From Sphingomonas abietis (GTDB lineage Bacteria; Pseudomonadota; Alphaproteobacteria; Sphingomonadales; Sphingomonadaceae), in NCBI RefSeq assembly GCF_027625475.1, contig NZ_CP115174.1, positions 1,178,001 to 1,242,000 on the forward strand: a stretch of DNA of 64,000 nucleotides, in the 5' to 3' direction. This document shows positions 36,197 to 46,278 of the stretch, piece by piece. The translations under genes and the position numbers were made by a program. A model generated the notes under the pieces. The model worked only from the letters and a program-made list of their open reading frames with translations, ran no database searches and had not been told where the DNA came from. Within the stretch, counting starts at the first letter, position 1; every line of letters begins with the position of its first letter.

Positions 36197-37273
36197 ATGA
36201 GCGCGTCGCCTTCCCCGATCATGCCCCCCCATTCCGGCTCGCAGGCTTCGGGCGACGCGTTGCTGTCGGCCGCGCATGGCGCGGAGGCACTGCTCGGCGA
36301 TCGGGTCGCCGCCGCCGGTGTGGAACTGGCCCGGCCCCCGGCTTTCGGCATCGACGATGAGATGCGGGCGCGCGCGGGGCAGTTGATCCGTTCCGTCATT
36401 GACGCCGCCGAGATCGCCTTGCGGAGCGCCGAGCCGAGCTTCGATAGTGGCCGCCATGGCGATCTGGGTGATCGTTTCGTCGCGGTCGGCCTGCTCGCCC
36501 GCTCCGGGCTGGCGGCGGCGGCTCTGCTGCGGGCCGAGGAATATCGGCTGGCGGCGGCGCTGGTGCGCGGCGCCGGCGAGGATGAGGGGCCAGGCGCCCA
36601 TCGGCTCGATCCGATCGGCGGCGAATTCGCGGCCGAAAGCTTTGCCGTGCGCGCGGCCGAGGCGGCGCGGATCGAACGCACCGGCGATCCGCTGCTGCCG
36701 CTGCACGATGTCCCCGCCGAGGATCGCCATGCCCTGTTCTGGCAGGTCGCGGCCTGCCTGTCCGATCGCGCGCTGGCCGAGGGCGCGGCGGAGGATGCGC
36801 TGCATCGCACCGCGTCGGCGGCGGTCGCCCGGGCGCTGGCGTCGATCGACGATGGCGAGGGGATCGCGCCCGCTGCCATGCGCCTCGCGCATCGCCTCGA
36901 TTCGGCCCGGCAGCTCGACGATCCGCTGCTGGCGGGCACGCTCGCGGCGGGCCGTGTCGCGAGCCTGGCATCGATGCTGGCGGTGCGGGCCGGCATCCCG
37001 TTCGACGATGCGCGCGCGATGATGACCGATGCCGCACGCTTTGCCGTGCTGCTGCGCGCCTGCGATGTCGCGCGCGGTATCGCCGCCGCGATGGTGCTGG
37101 CGCTCGCTCTGGCGCTCGATCGCGGCTTCGGCCCCGATCCCGCCGAGGCGGCGGCGAGCTTGATCGAGGGCTATACCGGCCTGCCGGTCGAGCGCGCCCG
37201 CGCCGAGGTGCGCCGGGCGCGGCTCGAACCCCATTATCGCGACGCGCTGGCCGCGTTGGCAGGGCGCGGATGA
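36197..37273 (+). CDS. DUF2336-like helical protein
   Basis: A 358-residue, almost wholly alpha-helical protein very rich in Ala and Arg, with no signal peptide or convincing transmembrane segment. Repeated helical pairs of HEAT-like character are visible (FWQVAACLSDRALAEGAAED, ASLASMLAVRAGIPFDDARA). Layout and composition resemble DUF2336, an alphaproteobacterial domain of unknown role often encoded near two-component genes. Its TGA overlaps the ATG of the histidine-kinase-like gene (37270-37273), so the two are probably coupled and may act together. The family call is tentative. Confidence 0.5.
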   Translation: MSASPSPIMPPHSGSQASGDALLSAAHGAEALLGDRVAAAGVELARPPAFGIDDEMRARAGQLIRSVIDAAEIALRSAEPSFDSGRHGDLGDRFVAVGLLARSGLAAAALLRAEEYRLAAALVRGAGEDEGPGAHRLDPIGGEFAAESFAVRAAEAARIERTGDPLLPLHDVPAEDRHALFWQVAACLSDRALAEGAAEDALHRTASAAVARALASIDDGEGIAPAAMRLAHRLDSARQLDDPLLAGTLAAGRVASLASMLAVRAGIPFDDARAMMTDAARFAVLLRACDVARGIAAAMVLALALALDRGFGPDPAEAAASLIEGYTGLPVERARAEVRRARLEPHYRDALAALAGRG

Positions 37274-38643
37274 TGGGCAGCGAAGAACAGCCCGTCCACG
37301 GCCTGGTCGATGGCGACGGCCGCCTGATCGCGGCCGATCCGGCGCTGGCCGATCTCCACGCGCGGGCCGGCGGCGAGCGGGGCGGCCCGCTCGCGGTGCC
37401 GCAGCTCGCGGCGCTGGCCCGGCTGGTGCGGCGGCTCGCCATCCCGGTCTCGCGTGCGGTGATCGCGGCGGATGGCGCGGAGGATCTCGATCTGTGGGTG
37501 CGGGCCAAGCCGGAGGGCAGCGACGTCGCCCTGGCGATCGTCGGCTGGAAGCACCGCGCCGCCGCGGCCGGTCTGCCCAATATCCGCACCTCCTCCCGCG
37601 ATGCCGACTTCGTGCGGGCCGAGGCCGACTGGACCTGGGAAACCGACGCGACGCTGCGTCTCTCCTCGCTGTCGGCCGAAGGCATGAAGGCGCTGGATGG
37701 CGACACCGCCGGCCCGGTGCTGGGCGATGCGCTGACCCGCCTGTTCGTTCTCGAGGAAGGGCCGGATGGCGGGCCGCCGCTGCTCGATGCGCTCGCCGAC
37801 CAGAAAGGCTTCGAGGATCAGCGCGTGACGCTGCGCGGATCGACCCGCCGGTTCCGGTTGGTGGGCGTGCCGCTGATCGATCCGACCGGCCGGCTGACCG
37901 GGTTCCGGGGCGGCGGCTTTGCCGTGCCCGACGAGCCCGAGCCGGTGCTGGATATCCCGCCCGCCGCCAACGACGCCAAGAGTGCCTTTGCGCGCCGTCT
38001 CGAAACCGCGCTGCGCGTGCCGATCCACCGTATCGTCGCCACCGCGGAGCAGATCCGCGAGCAGGACGAAGGGCCGGTTCGCGCCGATTACAACGCCTAT
38101 GCCGGCGACATCGCCCATGCCGGCCGCCACCTGCTCGGCCTGATCGACGATCTGGTCGATCTCGAGGCGGTGGAGCGCGCCGATCTCGATGTCGAGCAGG
38201 AGGTGCTGGACATGGCGGATCTCGCCCGTCGCGCCTCCGGCCTGCTGTCCGTCCGGGCCGACGACAAGGATATGCGGATCGAGCAGCCCGACCTGATCGA
38301 GAAGATCGCCGCGATCGGCGATTTCAAGCGGGCCTTGCAGGTGATGGTCAATCTCGTCGGCAATGCGGTGCGCTATGGCCCGGCCGCGTCCACCGTGCGG
38401 GTGACGACCGAGGCGCGCGGCGGCGCCGTGGCGGTGATCGTCGCCGATCAGGGGCGCGGCATCGATCCCAAGAACCAGGAGCTGGTGTTCGCCAAGTTCG
38501 AGCGGCTCGGGGCCCGCGAGCCGGGCTCGGGCCTCGGCCTCTATATCTCGCGCCGGCTGGCCCGCGCGATGGGCGGCGATATCGCCATCGAGAGCGGCGC
38601 CGGCGAGGGCGCCCGCTTCGTCTTCACGCTGCCGGCCGCCTGA
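37270..38643 (+). CDS. Histidine-kinase-like protein lacking the canonical phospho-acceptor His
   Basis: A 457-residue cytosolic protein with no transmembrane segments. The first 230 residues contain one or two PAS-like regions (DADFVRAEADWTWETDATLR; a TGRLTGFRGGGFAV strand). A HisKA-like helix follows at about 235-300, and a complete HATPase domain has the N box (Asn361 and Asn365), G1 (DQGRGI, 393-398) and G2 (GSGLGL, 419-424). Where the H-box HELRTPLN is expected, the sequence reads TALRVPIH (246-253), replacing His and Glu by Thr and Ala. The kinase may therefore be catalytically altered or act as a scaffold, as DivL does with Tyr. No partner response regulator is adjacent. Confidence 0.8.
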   Translation: MMGSEEQPVHGLVDGDGRLIAADPALADLHARAGGERGGPLAVPQLAALARLVRRLAIPVSRAVIAADGAEDLDLWVRAKPEGSDVALAIVGWKHRAAAAGLPNIRTSSRDADFVRAEADWTWETDATLRLSSLSAEGMKALDGDTAGPVLGDALTRLFVLEEGPDGGPPLLDALADQKGFEDQRVTLRGSTRRFRLVGVPLIDPTGRLTGFRGGGFAVPDEPEPVLDIPPAANDAKSAFARRLETALRVPIHRIVATAEQIREQDEGPVRADYNAYAGDIAHAGRHLLGLIDDLVDLEAVERADLDVEQEVLDMADLARRASGLLSVRADDKDMRIEQPDLIEKIAAIGDFKRALQVMVNLVGNAVRYGPAASTVRVTTEARGGAVAVIVADQGRGIDPKNQELVFAKFERLGAREPGSGLGLYISRRLARAMGGDIAIESGAGEGARFVFTLPAA

Positions 38644-38651
38644 CGCGAAAA

Positions 38652-38675
38652 GGGCGGCCGCATCGGCGACCGCCC
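38652..38675. terminator. Bidirectional terminator between the kinase-like gene and gltA
   Basis: GGGCGGCCGC (38652-38661) pairs at nine of ten positions with GCGACCGCCC (38666-38675) around an ATCG loop. An A run precedes it and a short pyrimidine run (TCTT) follows, giving a terminator usable from either side for the converging genes. Confidence 0.65.
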
Positions 38676-38701
38676 CTCTTCCCGGCTGCGATGATGAGCG
38701 A

Positions 38702-39988
38702 TCAGCGGTCGCCGATCGCCGTGTAATCGCGCGCGGTCGGGCCGGTGTAGAGCTGGCGCGGGCGGCCGATCTTCTGGGCCGGATCGGTGATCATCTCGTT
38801 CCATTGCGCGACCCAGCCGACGGTGCGGGCGAGCGCGAACAGAACCGTGAACATCGTCGTCGGGAAGCCGATCGCCGACAGGATCACGCCCGAATAGAAG
38901 TCCACATTCGGGTAGAGCTTCTTGTCGATGAAATACTGATCCTTGAGCGCGATCTGCTCAAGCTCGCGGGCGGTATCGAGCACCGGATCGCTGATGCCGA
39001 GCTTGTCGAGCACCTCGGTCGCGGCCTTCGACAGCACCTTCGCGCGCGGGTCGAAATTCTTGTATACGCGGTGGCCGAAGCCCATCAGGCGGAACGGATC
39101 GTCCTTGTTCTTGGCGCGGGCGATATATTCCGGAATCTTGTCCGGCGTGCCGATCTGGCGCAGCATCTTGAGTGCCGCCTCATTGGCGCCGCCATGTGCC
39201 GGGCCCCACAGGCAGGCGATGCCGGCCGCGATGCACGCGAACGGATTGGCGCCCGACGAACCGGCGAGACGCACGGTCGAGGTCGAGGCATTCTGCTCGT
39301 GATCGGCGTGAAGGATGAAGATCTTGTCCATCGCCGATGCGATGATCGGATCGACCTCATAATCCTCGGCCGGAACCGAGAACGTCATCTTCAGGAAATT
39401 CTCGGTGTAGCTCAGCTTGTTGTCCGGATAGACGAACGGCTGGCCGACCGAATATTTATACGCCATCGCGGCGATCGTCGGCATCTTGGCGATCAGGCGG
39501 TGCGAGGCGATCTCGCGCTGTTCCGGATCGTTGATGTCGGTCGAATCGTGGTAGAAGGCGGAAAGCGCGCCGACCACGCCGCACATGATCGCCATCGGGT
39601 GGGCATCACGGCGGAAGCCGCGGAAGAAGGTGGAAAGCTGCTCATGCACCATCGTGTGGCGGGTGATGGTGGTCTGGAAGCTGCCCAGCTCGCTCTGGTT
39701 CGGCAGTTCGCCGTTGAGCAGGAGATAGGCCACTTCCATGAAGCTCGACTTCTCGGCGAGCTGGTCGATCGGATAGCCGCGATGGAGCAGGATGCCGTTG
39801 TCGCCATCGATGTAGGTCAGGCCCGATTCGCAGCTGGCGGTCGAGGTGAAACCCGGATCGTAGGTGAACGCGCCGGTGTCGGCATAGAGCTTGCGGATGT
39901 CGATCACATCCGGTCCCACGGTGCCGGACATGAGCTTGTAATCGAAGCCCTTGTCGCCGAGCTCCAGCTTGGCGGTGCCATCAGCCAT
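38702..39988 (-). CDS. gltA: Citrate synthase
   Basis: A 428-residue type I/hexameric citrate synthase condensing oxaloacetate and acetyl-CoA. Hallmarks are [40 protein letters not shown] (His and the binding loop), [17 protein letters not shown] (catalytic His), [15 protein letters not shown] and [14 protein letters not shown] with the catalytic Asp. The start at ATG 39988 ([10 protein letters not shown]) follows GAGGACGTGATT. It is transcribed after gltX, 64 bases downstream, in the conserved alphaproteobacterial gltX-gltA order. Confidence 0.97.
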   Translation of the reverse strand: MADGTAKLELGDKGFDYKLMSGTVGPDVIDIRKLYADTGAFTYDPGFTSTASCESGLTYIDGDNGILLHRGYPIDQLAEKSSFMEVAYLLLNGELPNQSELGSFQTTITRHTMVHEQLSTFFRGFRRDAHPMAIMCGVVGALSAFYHDSTDINDPEQREIASHRLIAKMPTIAAMAYKYSVGQPFVYPDNKLSYTENFLKMTFSVPAEDYEVDPIIASAMDKIFILHADHEQNASTSTVRLAGSSGANPFACIAAGIACLWGPAHGGANEAALKMLRQIGTPDKIPEYIARAKNKDDPFRLMGFGHRVYKNFDPRAKVLSKAATEVLDKLGISDPVLDTARELEQIALKDQYFIDKKLYPNVDFYSGVILSAIGFPTTMFTVLFALARTVGWVAQWNEMITDPAQKIGRPRQLYTGPTARDYTAIGDR

Positions 39989-40052
39989 AATCACGTCCTC
40001 CAAAAGGGCACCTTTCGCGAACCCGAGGACCGGGCCGCGTGGCGCCGTCAGA

Positions 40053-41510
40053 TCAGTTCGCTGCCGCCTTATGGTCCGTGAGCCTTGCGAGGCTCTCGTC
40101 CCGTCCGAGCAACAGCAGCACATCGAAGATACCGGGCGAGGTGGTCCGGCCGGTGAGCGCCGCCCTGAGCGGCTGCGCCACCTTGCCGAGCCCGACGCCG
40201 GCCGCTTCGGCCACGTCACGCACCGCCGCGTCAAGCGCTTCGCTCGTCCATTCCACGGACGACAGCGCCTGGGTTGCGGCGGCAAGCAATTCTGCACCCT
40301 GGCCTTCGAGAAGGGCCAGTGCGCGATCCTCCATATCTAGAGGGCGAGTGCGAAAAAGAAAAGTCGCGCCCTCTGCCAATTCAAGCAGATCCTTTGCGCG
40401 CGGCTTCAATACGGCCATGCTGCGGTGCAGAAGATCACGGTCCTCTGCGGTCAGCTCGCGACCGATCTTCTTGGCCACGAAGGGCGCGGTCAATTCGGTC
40501 AACCGGGCATCGTCGGCGCCGCGGATATAGTGGCCGTTGATGTTTTCCAGCTTCTTCTGGTCGGTCCGCCCCGGCGAGCGGCCGATGCCGGAGACGTCGA
40601 AGATCTCGATGGCGCGGGCGCGGTCGATCATCTCCTCGTCGCCATGGCCCCAGCCGATGCGGAGCAGATAGTTCATCAGCGCCTCGGGCAGGATGCCCAT
40701 CTCGTCGCGATAGGCCTCGACGCCGAGCGCGCCGTGGCGCTTGGAGAGCTTGGCGCCGTCCGGGCCGTGGATCAGCGGGACATGGCCGTAGATCGGCTGC
40801 TGCCAGCCCATCGCACGGATGATGCCCAATTGGCGGAAGGCGTTGTTGAGATGATCGTCGCCGCGGATGACGTGGGTGACGCCCATGTCGTGATCGTCGA
40901 CCACCACCGCGAGCATATAGGTCGGCGTGCCGTCCGAGCGGAGCAGCACCATGTCGTCCAGCTCGGCATTGCGAACGGTGACGGCGCCCTGCACCAGATC
41001 GTGGATCGTGGTCTCGCCTTCGGTCTCGGCCTTGAGGCGGACGACGAAGGGTGCGCCCTCCGGCGCCTCCTGGGGATCGCGGTTCCGCCAGCGGCCGTCA
41101 TAGCGCATCGGCAGCTTGTTGGCGCGCTGCTGCGCGCGCATCTCGTCCAGCTCCTCGGCGGTGGCGAAGCATTTATAGGCATCGCCCTGTTCGAGCAGCT
41201 GGAAGGCGACCTCGGCATGGCGGCTGGCGCGGGCGAACTGATAGACCTCGTCGCCATCCCAATCGAGGCCGAGCCACTTCATGCCGTCGAGGATCGCCTC
41301 GATCGCCGGCTGGGTGGAGCGCGCGCGATCGGTGTCCTCGATCCGCAGCAGGAACTTGCCGCCGGTGTGGCGGGCCCACAGCCAGTTGAACAGCGCGGTG
41401 CGCGCGCCGCCGATATGGAGGAATCCGGTGGGCGAGGGGGCGAAACGGGTCACGATCTGGCCGGGAATGACGGCCGGGTTCGAATCACGCTGATCGTTGC
41501 TTGCGCCCAC
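40053..41510 (-). CDS. gltX: Glutamyl-tRNA synthetase
   Basis: A 485-residue class I synthetase that charges tRNA-Glu. The HIGH-type motif [20 protein letters not shown] and the KMSKS-type motif [11 protein letters not shown] are present, with an alpha-helical anticodon-binding C-terminus. The conserved domain starts at [12 protein letters not shown] chose GTG 41510 (giving [20 protein letters not shown]) because GGAGAAAG stands five bases upstream; the GTG at 41453 would leave only two residues before the core strand. Its 5' end lies 52 bases from the divergent comEC start. Confidence 0.94.
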   Translation of the reverse strand: MGASNDQRDSNPAVIPGQIVTRFAPSPTGFLHIGGARTALFNWLWARHTGGKFLLRIEDTDRARSTQPAIEAILDGMKWLGLDWDGDEVYQFARASRHAEVAFQLLEQGDAYKCFATAEELDEMRAQQRANKLPMRYDGRWRNRDPQEAPEGAPFVVRLKAETEGETTIHDLVQGAVTVRNAELDDMVLLRSDGTPTYMLAVVVDDHDMGVTHVIRGDDHLNNAFRQLGIIRAMGWQQPIYGHVPLIHGPDGAKLSKRHGALGVEAYRDEMGILPEALMNYLLRIGWGHGDEEMIDRARAIEIFDVSGIGRSPGRTDQKKLENINGHYIRGADDARLTELTAPFVAKKIGRELTAEDRDLLHRSMAVLKPRAKDLLELAEGATFLFRTRPLDMEDRALALLEGQGAELLAAATQALSSVEWTSEALDAAVRDVAEAAGVGLGKVAQPLRAALTGRTTSPGIFDVLLLLGRDESLARLTDHKAAAN

Positions 41511-41562
41511 GCAGGCTTTCTCCACACTGAGCCCCATCGGGGATGTCGGGGGCGGCCCTAGC

Positions 41563-43833
41563 ATGGCGTTCATGACGCGGCAAACCGGCGCGGGCGCGCC
41601 CGGTTCACCGCGAGTCGCGGGGGCTCCTGCGCGACTCGCGGCGCGGTTTTCGGCGCGACTCGAGAAATGGCTGGAGGCGGAACGGACCCAGTTGCCGCTC
41701 TGGTTGCCGGTGGGTGGCGTGGCCGGTGTCGCCGCCTGGTTCTGGCTGCCCGCCCCGGCGGCGTGGCAGGGCTTCCTGCTGCTGGCGGCGGCGCTGGCGT
41801 TGCCGGGGCTGGTGTTCGGGCGGGGCGGACGGATCGGTCGGGCGGTCGCGCTGTTCGCGCTGGCGGCGGCGATCGGCTGCGGGCTGATCTGGTGGAAGGC
41901 GGCGCGGGCAGACGGCGCGGCGCTGCCCCATGCCGTGGTGGCGGCCTTCACCGCGCGGATCGATCGGGTCGAGCCGCTGCCGGCGCGCGCGTCCGTGCGG
42001 TTGACGCTGCATCCCCTGATGGTGGCGCCCGATCCGCGCGGCGGCGCGATCGCCTTGCCGGGCCGCATCCGTCTCACCGTGCCGTTGGAGGATGCGGTGG
42101 CGGGGCTGGCGCCGGGGGCCACGCTCGCGGCGCGGGCGCGGCTGGTGCCACCGCCATCGGCCGCGGTGCCCGGCGCCTATGATTATGCCGCCGTCGCCTG
42201 GTTCGCGGGCATCGGCGCCACCGGCAAGGCGCTGGCGCCGGTCAGGCTGATCGCGCCGGCCCCCGCCGGCGGCCCCTCGCTATGGCTGGCCGACGCGCGG
42301 ATCGCGCTGACCGCCCACATCCTGTCGGAACTGCCTCCGGGCGAAGGCGGCGTCGCGGCGGCACTGGCGACCGGCGACATGGGCGCGGTGACCCAGGACG
42401 ACAACAACGCCTTCCGCAATTCCGGGCTCGCCCACCTGCTGTCGGTGAGCGGCCTGCACCTGACGGCGGCGGTGGGCGCGACGATGGTGCTGGCGCTGCG
42501 CCTGCTGGCCTTGTGGCCGCGATTGGCCCTGCGCGCGCCGCTGCTGCTGATCGCGGCGGGGTGCGGGGGCGTGGTCGGCATCGCCTATACCTTGCTCACC
42601 GGGGCCGAGGTGCCCACCGTCCGGTCGCTGGTCGCGGCGTTGGTGGTGCTGGCGGGGATCGCGCTCGGTCGCGAGGCGATGACGCTGCGGCTGGTCGCGA
42701 CCGGCGCGCTGGTCTGTGTGCTGTTCTGGCCCGAGTCGGTGGCGGGGCCGAGCTTCCAGCTCAGCTTCGCCGCGATCCTCTCGATCGTGGCGCTGCACGA
42801 ACTGCCCTGGACGCGGCGGATGTTCGAGAAGCGCGAGGAGGGCCATGTCCGGCGCCTGCTGCGCGAGGTCGCGGCCTTGCTGCTGACCGGGCTGGTGGTG
42901 GAGGCGGCGCTGGCGCCGATCGCGATCTTCCATTTCCACCGCGCCGGCCTCTATGGCGCGGCCGCCAACATCGTCGCGATCCCGCTCACCACCTTCGTCA
43001 TCATGCCGGCCGAGGCGCTGGCGCTGCTGTTCGATAGCGTCGGGCTGGGCGCGGCCTTCTGGTGGGTGACGGGCCGGGCGCTCGCCCTGCTGCTGGCGAT
43101 CGCCCATCATGTCGGATCTCTGCCCGGCGCGGTGACCTTCGTGCCGACCATGTCGCGGCTGGCCTTCGCCTCGATCATGGCCGGGGGGCTGTGGCTGGCG
43201 CTGTGGCGAACGCGCGCCCGTCTGTTCGGCCTGCTGCCGGTCGCGATCGGGCTGGTGATGACGCTGGCCGCGCATCCGGCCGATATCTTCGTCACCGGCG
43301 ATGGCCGCCACCTCGCGGTGCGGGCGCCGGACGGGCAGGTGGCGCTGCTGCGTCAGCGCACCGGCGATTATATGCGCGATACGCTGTCCGAACTATCGGG
43401 GCGCGAGGGCGACGAGGCGATCGCGCTCGACGATCTGCCGGGCGCCCGCTGCGGGCCGGACAGTTGTGCGGCGACATTGGTGCGGGGCGATCGCATCTGG
43501 CACCTGCTGGCCACGCGCAGCCCCTACAGGATCGACCGTCCGGCGATGGAGCAGGCCTGCGCCGCCGCCGATATCGTCGCCAGCGACCGGCGCCTGCCCG
43601 GCTGGTGCCGCCCCCGCTGGCTCAAGGCCGATGCGGCGCTGCTGGCCGGGACGGGCGGGCTGGCGATCTCGCTGGTCCGGCCGGCGGTCGTCACCGTGGC
43701 GGCCATGCAGGGGCAGCACCCATGGGCGCTCCACGCCGCCGCCCGTCCGGCAGGAGCGATCCACGGATCCTATCGCCGTTTTTCCCAAGCAGACGAGGCG
43801 CGACACCATTCGCGAAACCGTTGGCGCGACTGA
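41563..43833 (+). CDS. comEC: ComEC/Rec2-family DNA internalisation protein
   Basis: A 756-residue polytopic membrane protein that in competent bacteria forms the inner-membrane channel for incoming single-stranded DNA. An N-terminal hydrophobic segment and DUF4131-like OB region (to about residue 230) are followed by the competence domain with [20 protein letters not shown] and [12 protein letters not shown], several helices, and a C-terminal region ([20 protein letters not shown] onward) that resembles the ComEC beta-lactamase-like domain but lacks an HxHxDH metal site. The start is set at ATG 41563; 41572 is possible. The position between lexA and gltX is conserved in alphaproteobacteria. 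Confidence 0.88.
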   Translation: MAFMTRQTGAGAPGSPRVAGAPARLAARFSARLEKWLEAERTQLPLWLPVGGVAGVAAWFWLPAPAAWQGFLLLAAALALPGLVFGRGGRIGRAVALFALAAAIGCGLIWWKAARADGAALPHAVVAAFTARIDRVEPLPARASVRLTLHPLMVAPDPRGGAIALPGRIRLTVPLEDAVAGLAPGATLAARARLVPPPSAAVPGAYDYAAVAWFAGIGATGKALAPVRLIAPAPAGGPSLWLADARIALTAHILSELPPGEGGVAAALATGDMGAVTQDDNNAFRNSGLAHLLSVSGLHLTAAVGATMVLALRLLALWPRLALRAPLLLIAAGCGGVVGIAYTLLTGAEVPTVRSLVAALVVLAGIALGREAMTLRLVATGALVCVLFWPESVAGPSFQLSFAAILSIVALHELPWTRRMFEKREEGHVRRLLREVAALLLTGLVVEAALAPIAIFHFHRAGLYGAAANIVAIPLTTFVIMPAEALALLFDSVGLGAAFWWVTGRALALLLAIAHHVGSLPGAVTFVPTMSRLAFASIMAGGLWLALWRTRARLFGLLPVAIGLVMTLAAHPADIFVTGDGRHLAVRAPDGQVALLRQRTGDYMRDTLSELSGREGDEAIALDDLPGARCGPDSCAATLVRGDRIWHLLATRSPYRIDRPAMEQACAAADIVASDRRLPGWCRPRWLKADAALLAGTGGLAISLVRPAVVTVAAMQGQHPWALHAAARPAGAIHGSYRRFSQADEARHHSRNRWRD

Positions 43834-43875
43834 CACCAGCCCCTGAGAGGGCAGGTGCCGTCGCACCGCCGCGCA

Positions 43876-44553
43876 TCAATAGCGGCGCAGCAGCCCCGCC
43901 AGCTTGCCCTGCACGCGGACCTGCCCGGATTGGTAGCGCTGCGGCGAATAGGCATGGTTGGCCGGATCGAGCCGGATCATCTGGCCTTCGCGGCGGAAAT
44001 ATTTGAGCGTCGCCTCGGCCTCGTCGACCAGCGCGACCACGATCTCGCCATCGCGCGCGGTCTCGGTGCGGCGGATCAGCGCATAGTCGCCATCGAGGAT
44101 GCCGGCCTCGATCATCGAATCACCGGAGACTTCCAGCGCATAATGCTCGCCGGGGCCGAGCAGGGCGGCGGGAACGGACAGGCTGGCATGGCCCTCCATC
44201 GCCTCGATCGGCATGCCGGCGGCGATGCGGCCGTGGAGCGGCAGCTCGATCACGCTGTCGTTCGCGGCTGCCGGAATCTTGGGAGCAGGCGGCGGCGGCG
44301 CGGGCGTTGCGGTGGTCGCCTGCTTCAGCGGGATCACCTTCTCGGGCATCCGCATCACCTCGAGCGCGCGCGCCCGGTTGGGCAGGCGACGGATGAAGCT
44401 GCGTTCCTCCAGCGCGCGGATCAGCCGGTGGACGCCGGATTTCGATTTGAGATCGAGCGCATCCTTCATCTCCTCGAACGACGGCGAAACGCCCGTCTCG
44501 GCCAGTCGCTCGTGAATGAAGAGGAGCAGTTCATGTTGCTTGCGCGTCAGCAT
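43876..44553 (-). CDS. lexA: LexA repressor
   Basis: A 225-residue SOS repressor and self-cleaving protease. The N-terminal winged helix ([20 protein letters not shown], then [16 protein letters not shown]) binds DNA. A Pro/Ala linker (about 80-97) leads to the S24 domain with cleavage site Ala112-Gly113 (AAGMP), Ser146 (SGDSM) and Lys184 (ATLKYF). ATG 44553 is preferred over 44559 because GGGG lies eight bases upstream of the former but only two from the latter. A perfect alphaproteobacterial SOS box sits 18 bp upstream, implying autoregulation. It is the last gene of the moaC-moeA side, with its own promoter. Confidence 0.96.
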   Translation of the reverse strand: MLTRKQHELLLFIHERLAETGVSPSFEEMKDALDLKSKSGVHRLIRALEERSFIRRLPNRARALEVMRMPEKVIPLKQATTATPAPPPPAPKIPAAANDSVIELPLHGRIAAGMPIEAMEGHASLSVPAALLGPGEHYALEVSGDSMIEAGILDGDYALIRRTETARDGEIVVALVDEAEATLKYFRREGQMIRLDPANHAYSPQRYQSGQVRVQGKLAGLLRRY

Positions 44554-44570
44554 CGCCATATCCCCGCGTG

Positions 44571-44585
44571 GAACGGATGGCGAAC
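44571..44585 (-). promoter_or_regulatory. LexA (SOS) box upstream of lexA
   Basis: Minus-strand GTTCGCCATCCGTTC matches the alphaproteobacterial LexA operator GTTC-N7-GTTC exactly. It lies just downstream of the putative -10 box, where bound LexA would block initiation. Confidence 0.88.
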
Positions 44586-44613
44586 GTGTAGGCAACCAAA
44601 TCCAACATGTCAA
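44585..44613 (-). promoter_or_regulatory. Putative lexA promoter
   Basis: A consensus TTGACA -35 box (minus strand, plus 44608-44613) is followed at 17-bp spacing by TACACG (44585-44590), a weak -10 box that borders the SOS box. It lies between the moeA stop and the lexA start, so lexA can be induced independently of moeA. Confidence 0.65.
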
Positions 44614-44623
44614 CGGGCTCGAA

Positions 44624-45811
44624 TCATCCCGGAATCAGCATTTCCGCCGAGTCTCCGGCTTCGGCGGCCGGAACATGCGGGGGACGAACGATCAACCCGT
44701 CGGCCGCGGCGAGCGCCATCAACGCGGCCGAATCCTGTCCGTCGGGCGCAAAGGCCCGGCCATTCTCCAGCCGGGCGCGGGCATAATCCTGCCGCGGGCC
44801 GTTGGCGGGCAGCGGCGCGCCGAGCGTGACCGTGCGCGTGGCCGGCAACGGATCGGCGGCGCCTCCCATGCGGGCGATCAGCGGCAACAGGAAGAGCGTC
44901 GCGGTGACGTAGCTCGACACCGGGTTGCCGGGCAGGCCGAGCACGATCGCGTCGCCGAGCCGGCCTGCCAACAACGGCTTGCCCGGCCGCATCGCCACCC
45001 GCCAGAAATCGAGCGAGGCCCCGGCCTGTTCCAGCGCCGGCCGCACCCAATCGCGATCGCCGACCGAGACGCCGCCGGTGGTGACGATGATGTCGGCGTC
45101 GCGCGCGGCATCGCGGAAGCCGGCGGCGATGATGTCGAGATCGTCGGGCAGCACGCCGCGATCCTGTACGATTGCGGGGCGGCCGGCGAGCATCGCGGCG
45201 AGCATCGCGGCGTTGGAGGCGGGCAGGGTCGCGCCCGGCGTCGGCGCGCCGAGCGGGACGAGTTCGTCGCCGGTCGAGATCAGCGCGATACGCGGGCGCT
45301 TGTGGACGGGGACGGTAGCATGGCCGCCGATCGCGGCGAGCGCGACGTGGCGGGCATCGATGCGCCGGCCGGCGGCGACCAGCGATGCGCCCGAAGCGAA
45401 GTCCATCGCCTTGGGCCGGATGTTGCCGCCGATCCGAGTCGGCCCTTCGCCGGTCATCAGCAGCCGATCGCCATCGCGCTGGGCCTCTTCCTGCACCAGC
45501 ACGCAATCGGCGCCCTCGGGCACCGGCGCGCCGGTGAAGATGCGGGCCGCCTCGCCCGGCGCCAGCGCGCGATCGAGGCCGGCACCGGCCGCGCTCTCGC
45601 CGATGACCGTCCATGGGCCGGGGCGTTCGGCAAAGCGGATGGCATAGCCGTCCATCGCGGAGAGATCGTGGCTCGGCTGATCGCGGCGGGCGAGGATATC
45701 CTCCGCCGCCCAGCGCCCGACGGCGGCGACCAGCGGCACCGTCTCGATATCCAGCGGCGAGGCCAGCGCCAGCAGCCGTGCCTGCGCTTCGGCGACGGGC
45801 AGCAGGCTCAT
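44624..45811 (-). CDS. moeA: Molybdopterin molybdenumtransferase
   Basis: A 395-residue enzyme that inserts molybdate into adenylylated molybdopterin. Hallmarks are [10 protein letters not shown] (residues about 51-60), [14 protein letters not shown], the GEPH-domain motif [15 protein letters not shown] and [11 protein letters not shown]. Its ATG overlaps the moaC stop (45808-45811). With moaC it makes a small Moco pair at the end of the trp block. The MOSC protein at 3.4 kb is another molybdenum-linked gene in the window but is far away. Confidence 0.95.
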   Translation of the reverse strand: MSLLPVAEAQARLLALASPLDIETVPLVAAVGRWAAEDILARRDQPSHDLSAMDGYAIRFAERPGPWTVIGESAAGAGLDRALAPGEAARIFTGAPVPEGADCVLVQEEAQRDGDRLLMTGEGPTRIGGNIRPKAMDFASGASLVAAGRRIDARHVALAAIGGHATVPVHKRPRIALISTGDELVPLGAPTPGATLPASNAAMLAAMLAGRPAIVQDRGVLPDDLDIIAAGFRDAARDADIIVTTGGVSVGDRDWVRPALEQAGASLDFWRVAMRPGKPLLAGRLGDAIVLGLPGNPVSSYVTATLFLLPLIARMGGAADPLPATRTVTLGAPLPANGPRQDYARARLENGRAFAPDGQDSAALMALAAADGLIVRPPHVPAAEAGDSAEMLIPG

Positions 45812-46278
45812 GCCGCGCGCCAGTCGCCGGATCGGCCGCCGGACTTGGCGAGCAGCCGGACGGCGCCGATCGTCATGCGGCGATCGAGCGCCTTGGCCAT
45901 GTCGTAGACGGTCAGCAGCGCGACCGAGACGGCGGTCATCGCCTCCATCTCGACGCCGGTGGTATGGGTGGTGCGGACGGTGGCGGTGGCGGTGACGCCC
46001 TCGTCCTCGACGACGAGATCGAGCGTCACCCCGGAGATCGGCAGCGGATGGCAGAGCGGGATCAGGTCGGCGGTGCGCTTGGCGGCCATAATCCCGGCGA
46101 CGCGCGCCACGGCGAGGACGTCGCCCTTCTTCACCGCGCCGTCCCGGATCGCCCGGGCGGCTGCCGAGGACATCGCGATATGGCCGCCGGCGGTGGCTTC
46201 GCGGGCGGTGACCGACTTGGCCGAGACGTCGACCATGCGGGCGGCGCCATCGGCGTCGAGATGGGTCAGGCCGGTCAT
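45808..46278 (-). CDS. moaC: Cyclic pyranopterin monophosphate synthase
   Basis: A 156-residue enzyme of the first molybdenum-cofactor step, forming cyclic pyranopterin monophosphate with MoaA. Hallmarks are [42 protein letters not shown] and [20 protein letters not shown], followed by KA. It overlaps trpC upstream and moeA downstream by four bases each. moaA is not in the window. Confidence 0.96.
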   Translation of the reverse strand: MTGLTHLDADGAARMVDVSAKSVTAREATAGGHIAMSSAAARAIRDGAVKKGDVLAVARVAGIMAAKRTADLIPLCHPLPISGVTLDLVVEDEGVTATATVRTTHTTGVEMEAMTAVSVALLTVYDMAKALDRRMTIGAVRLLAKSGGRSGDWRAA

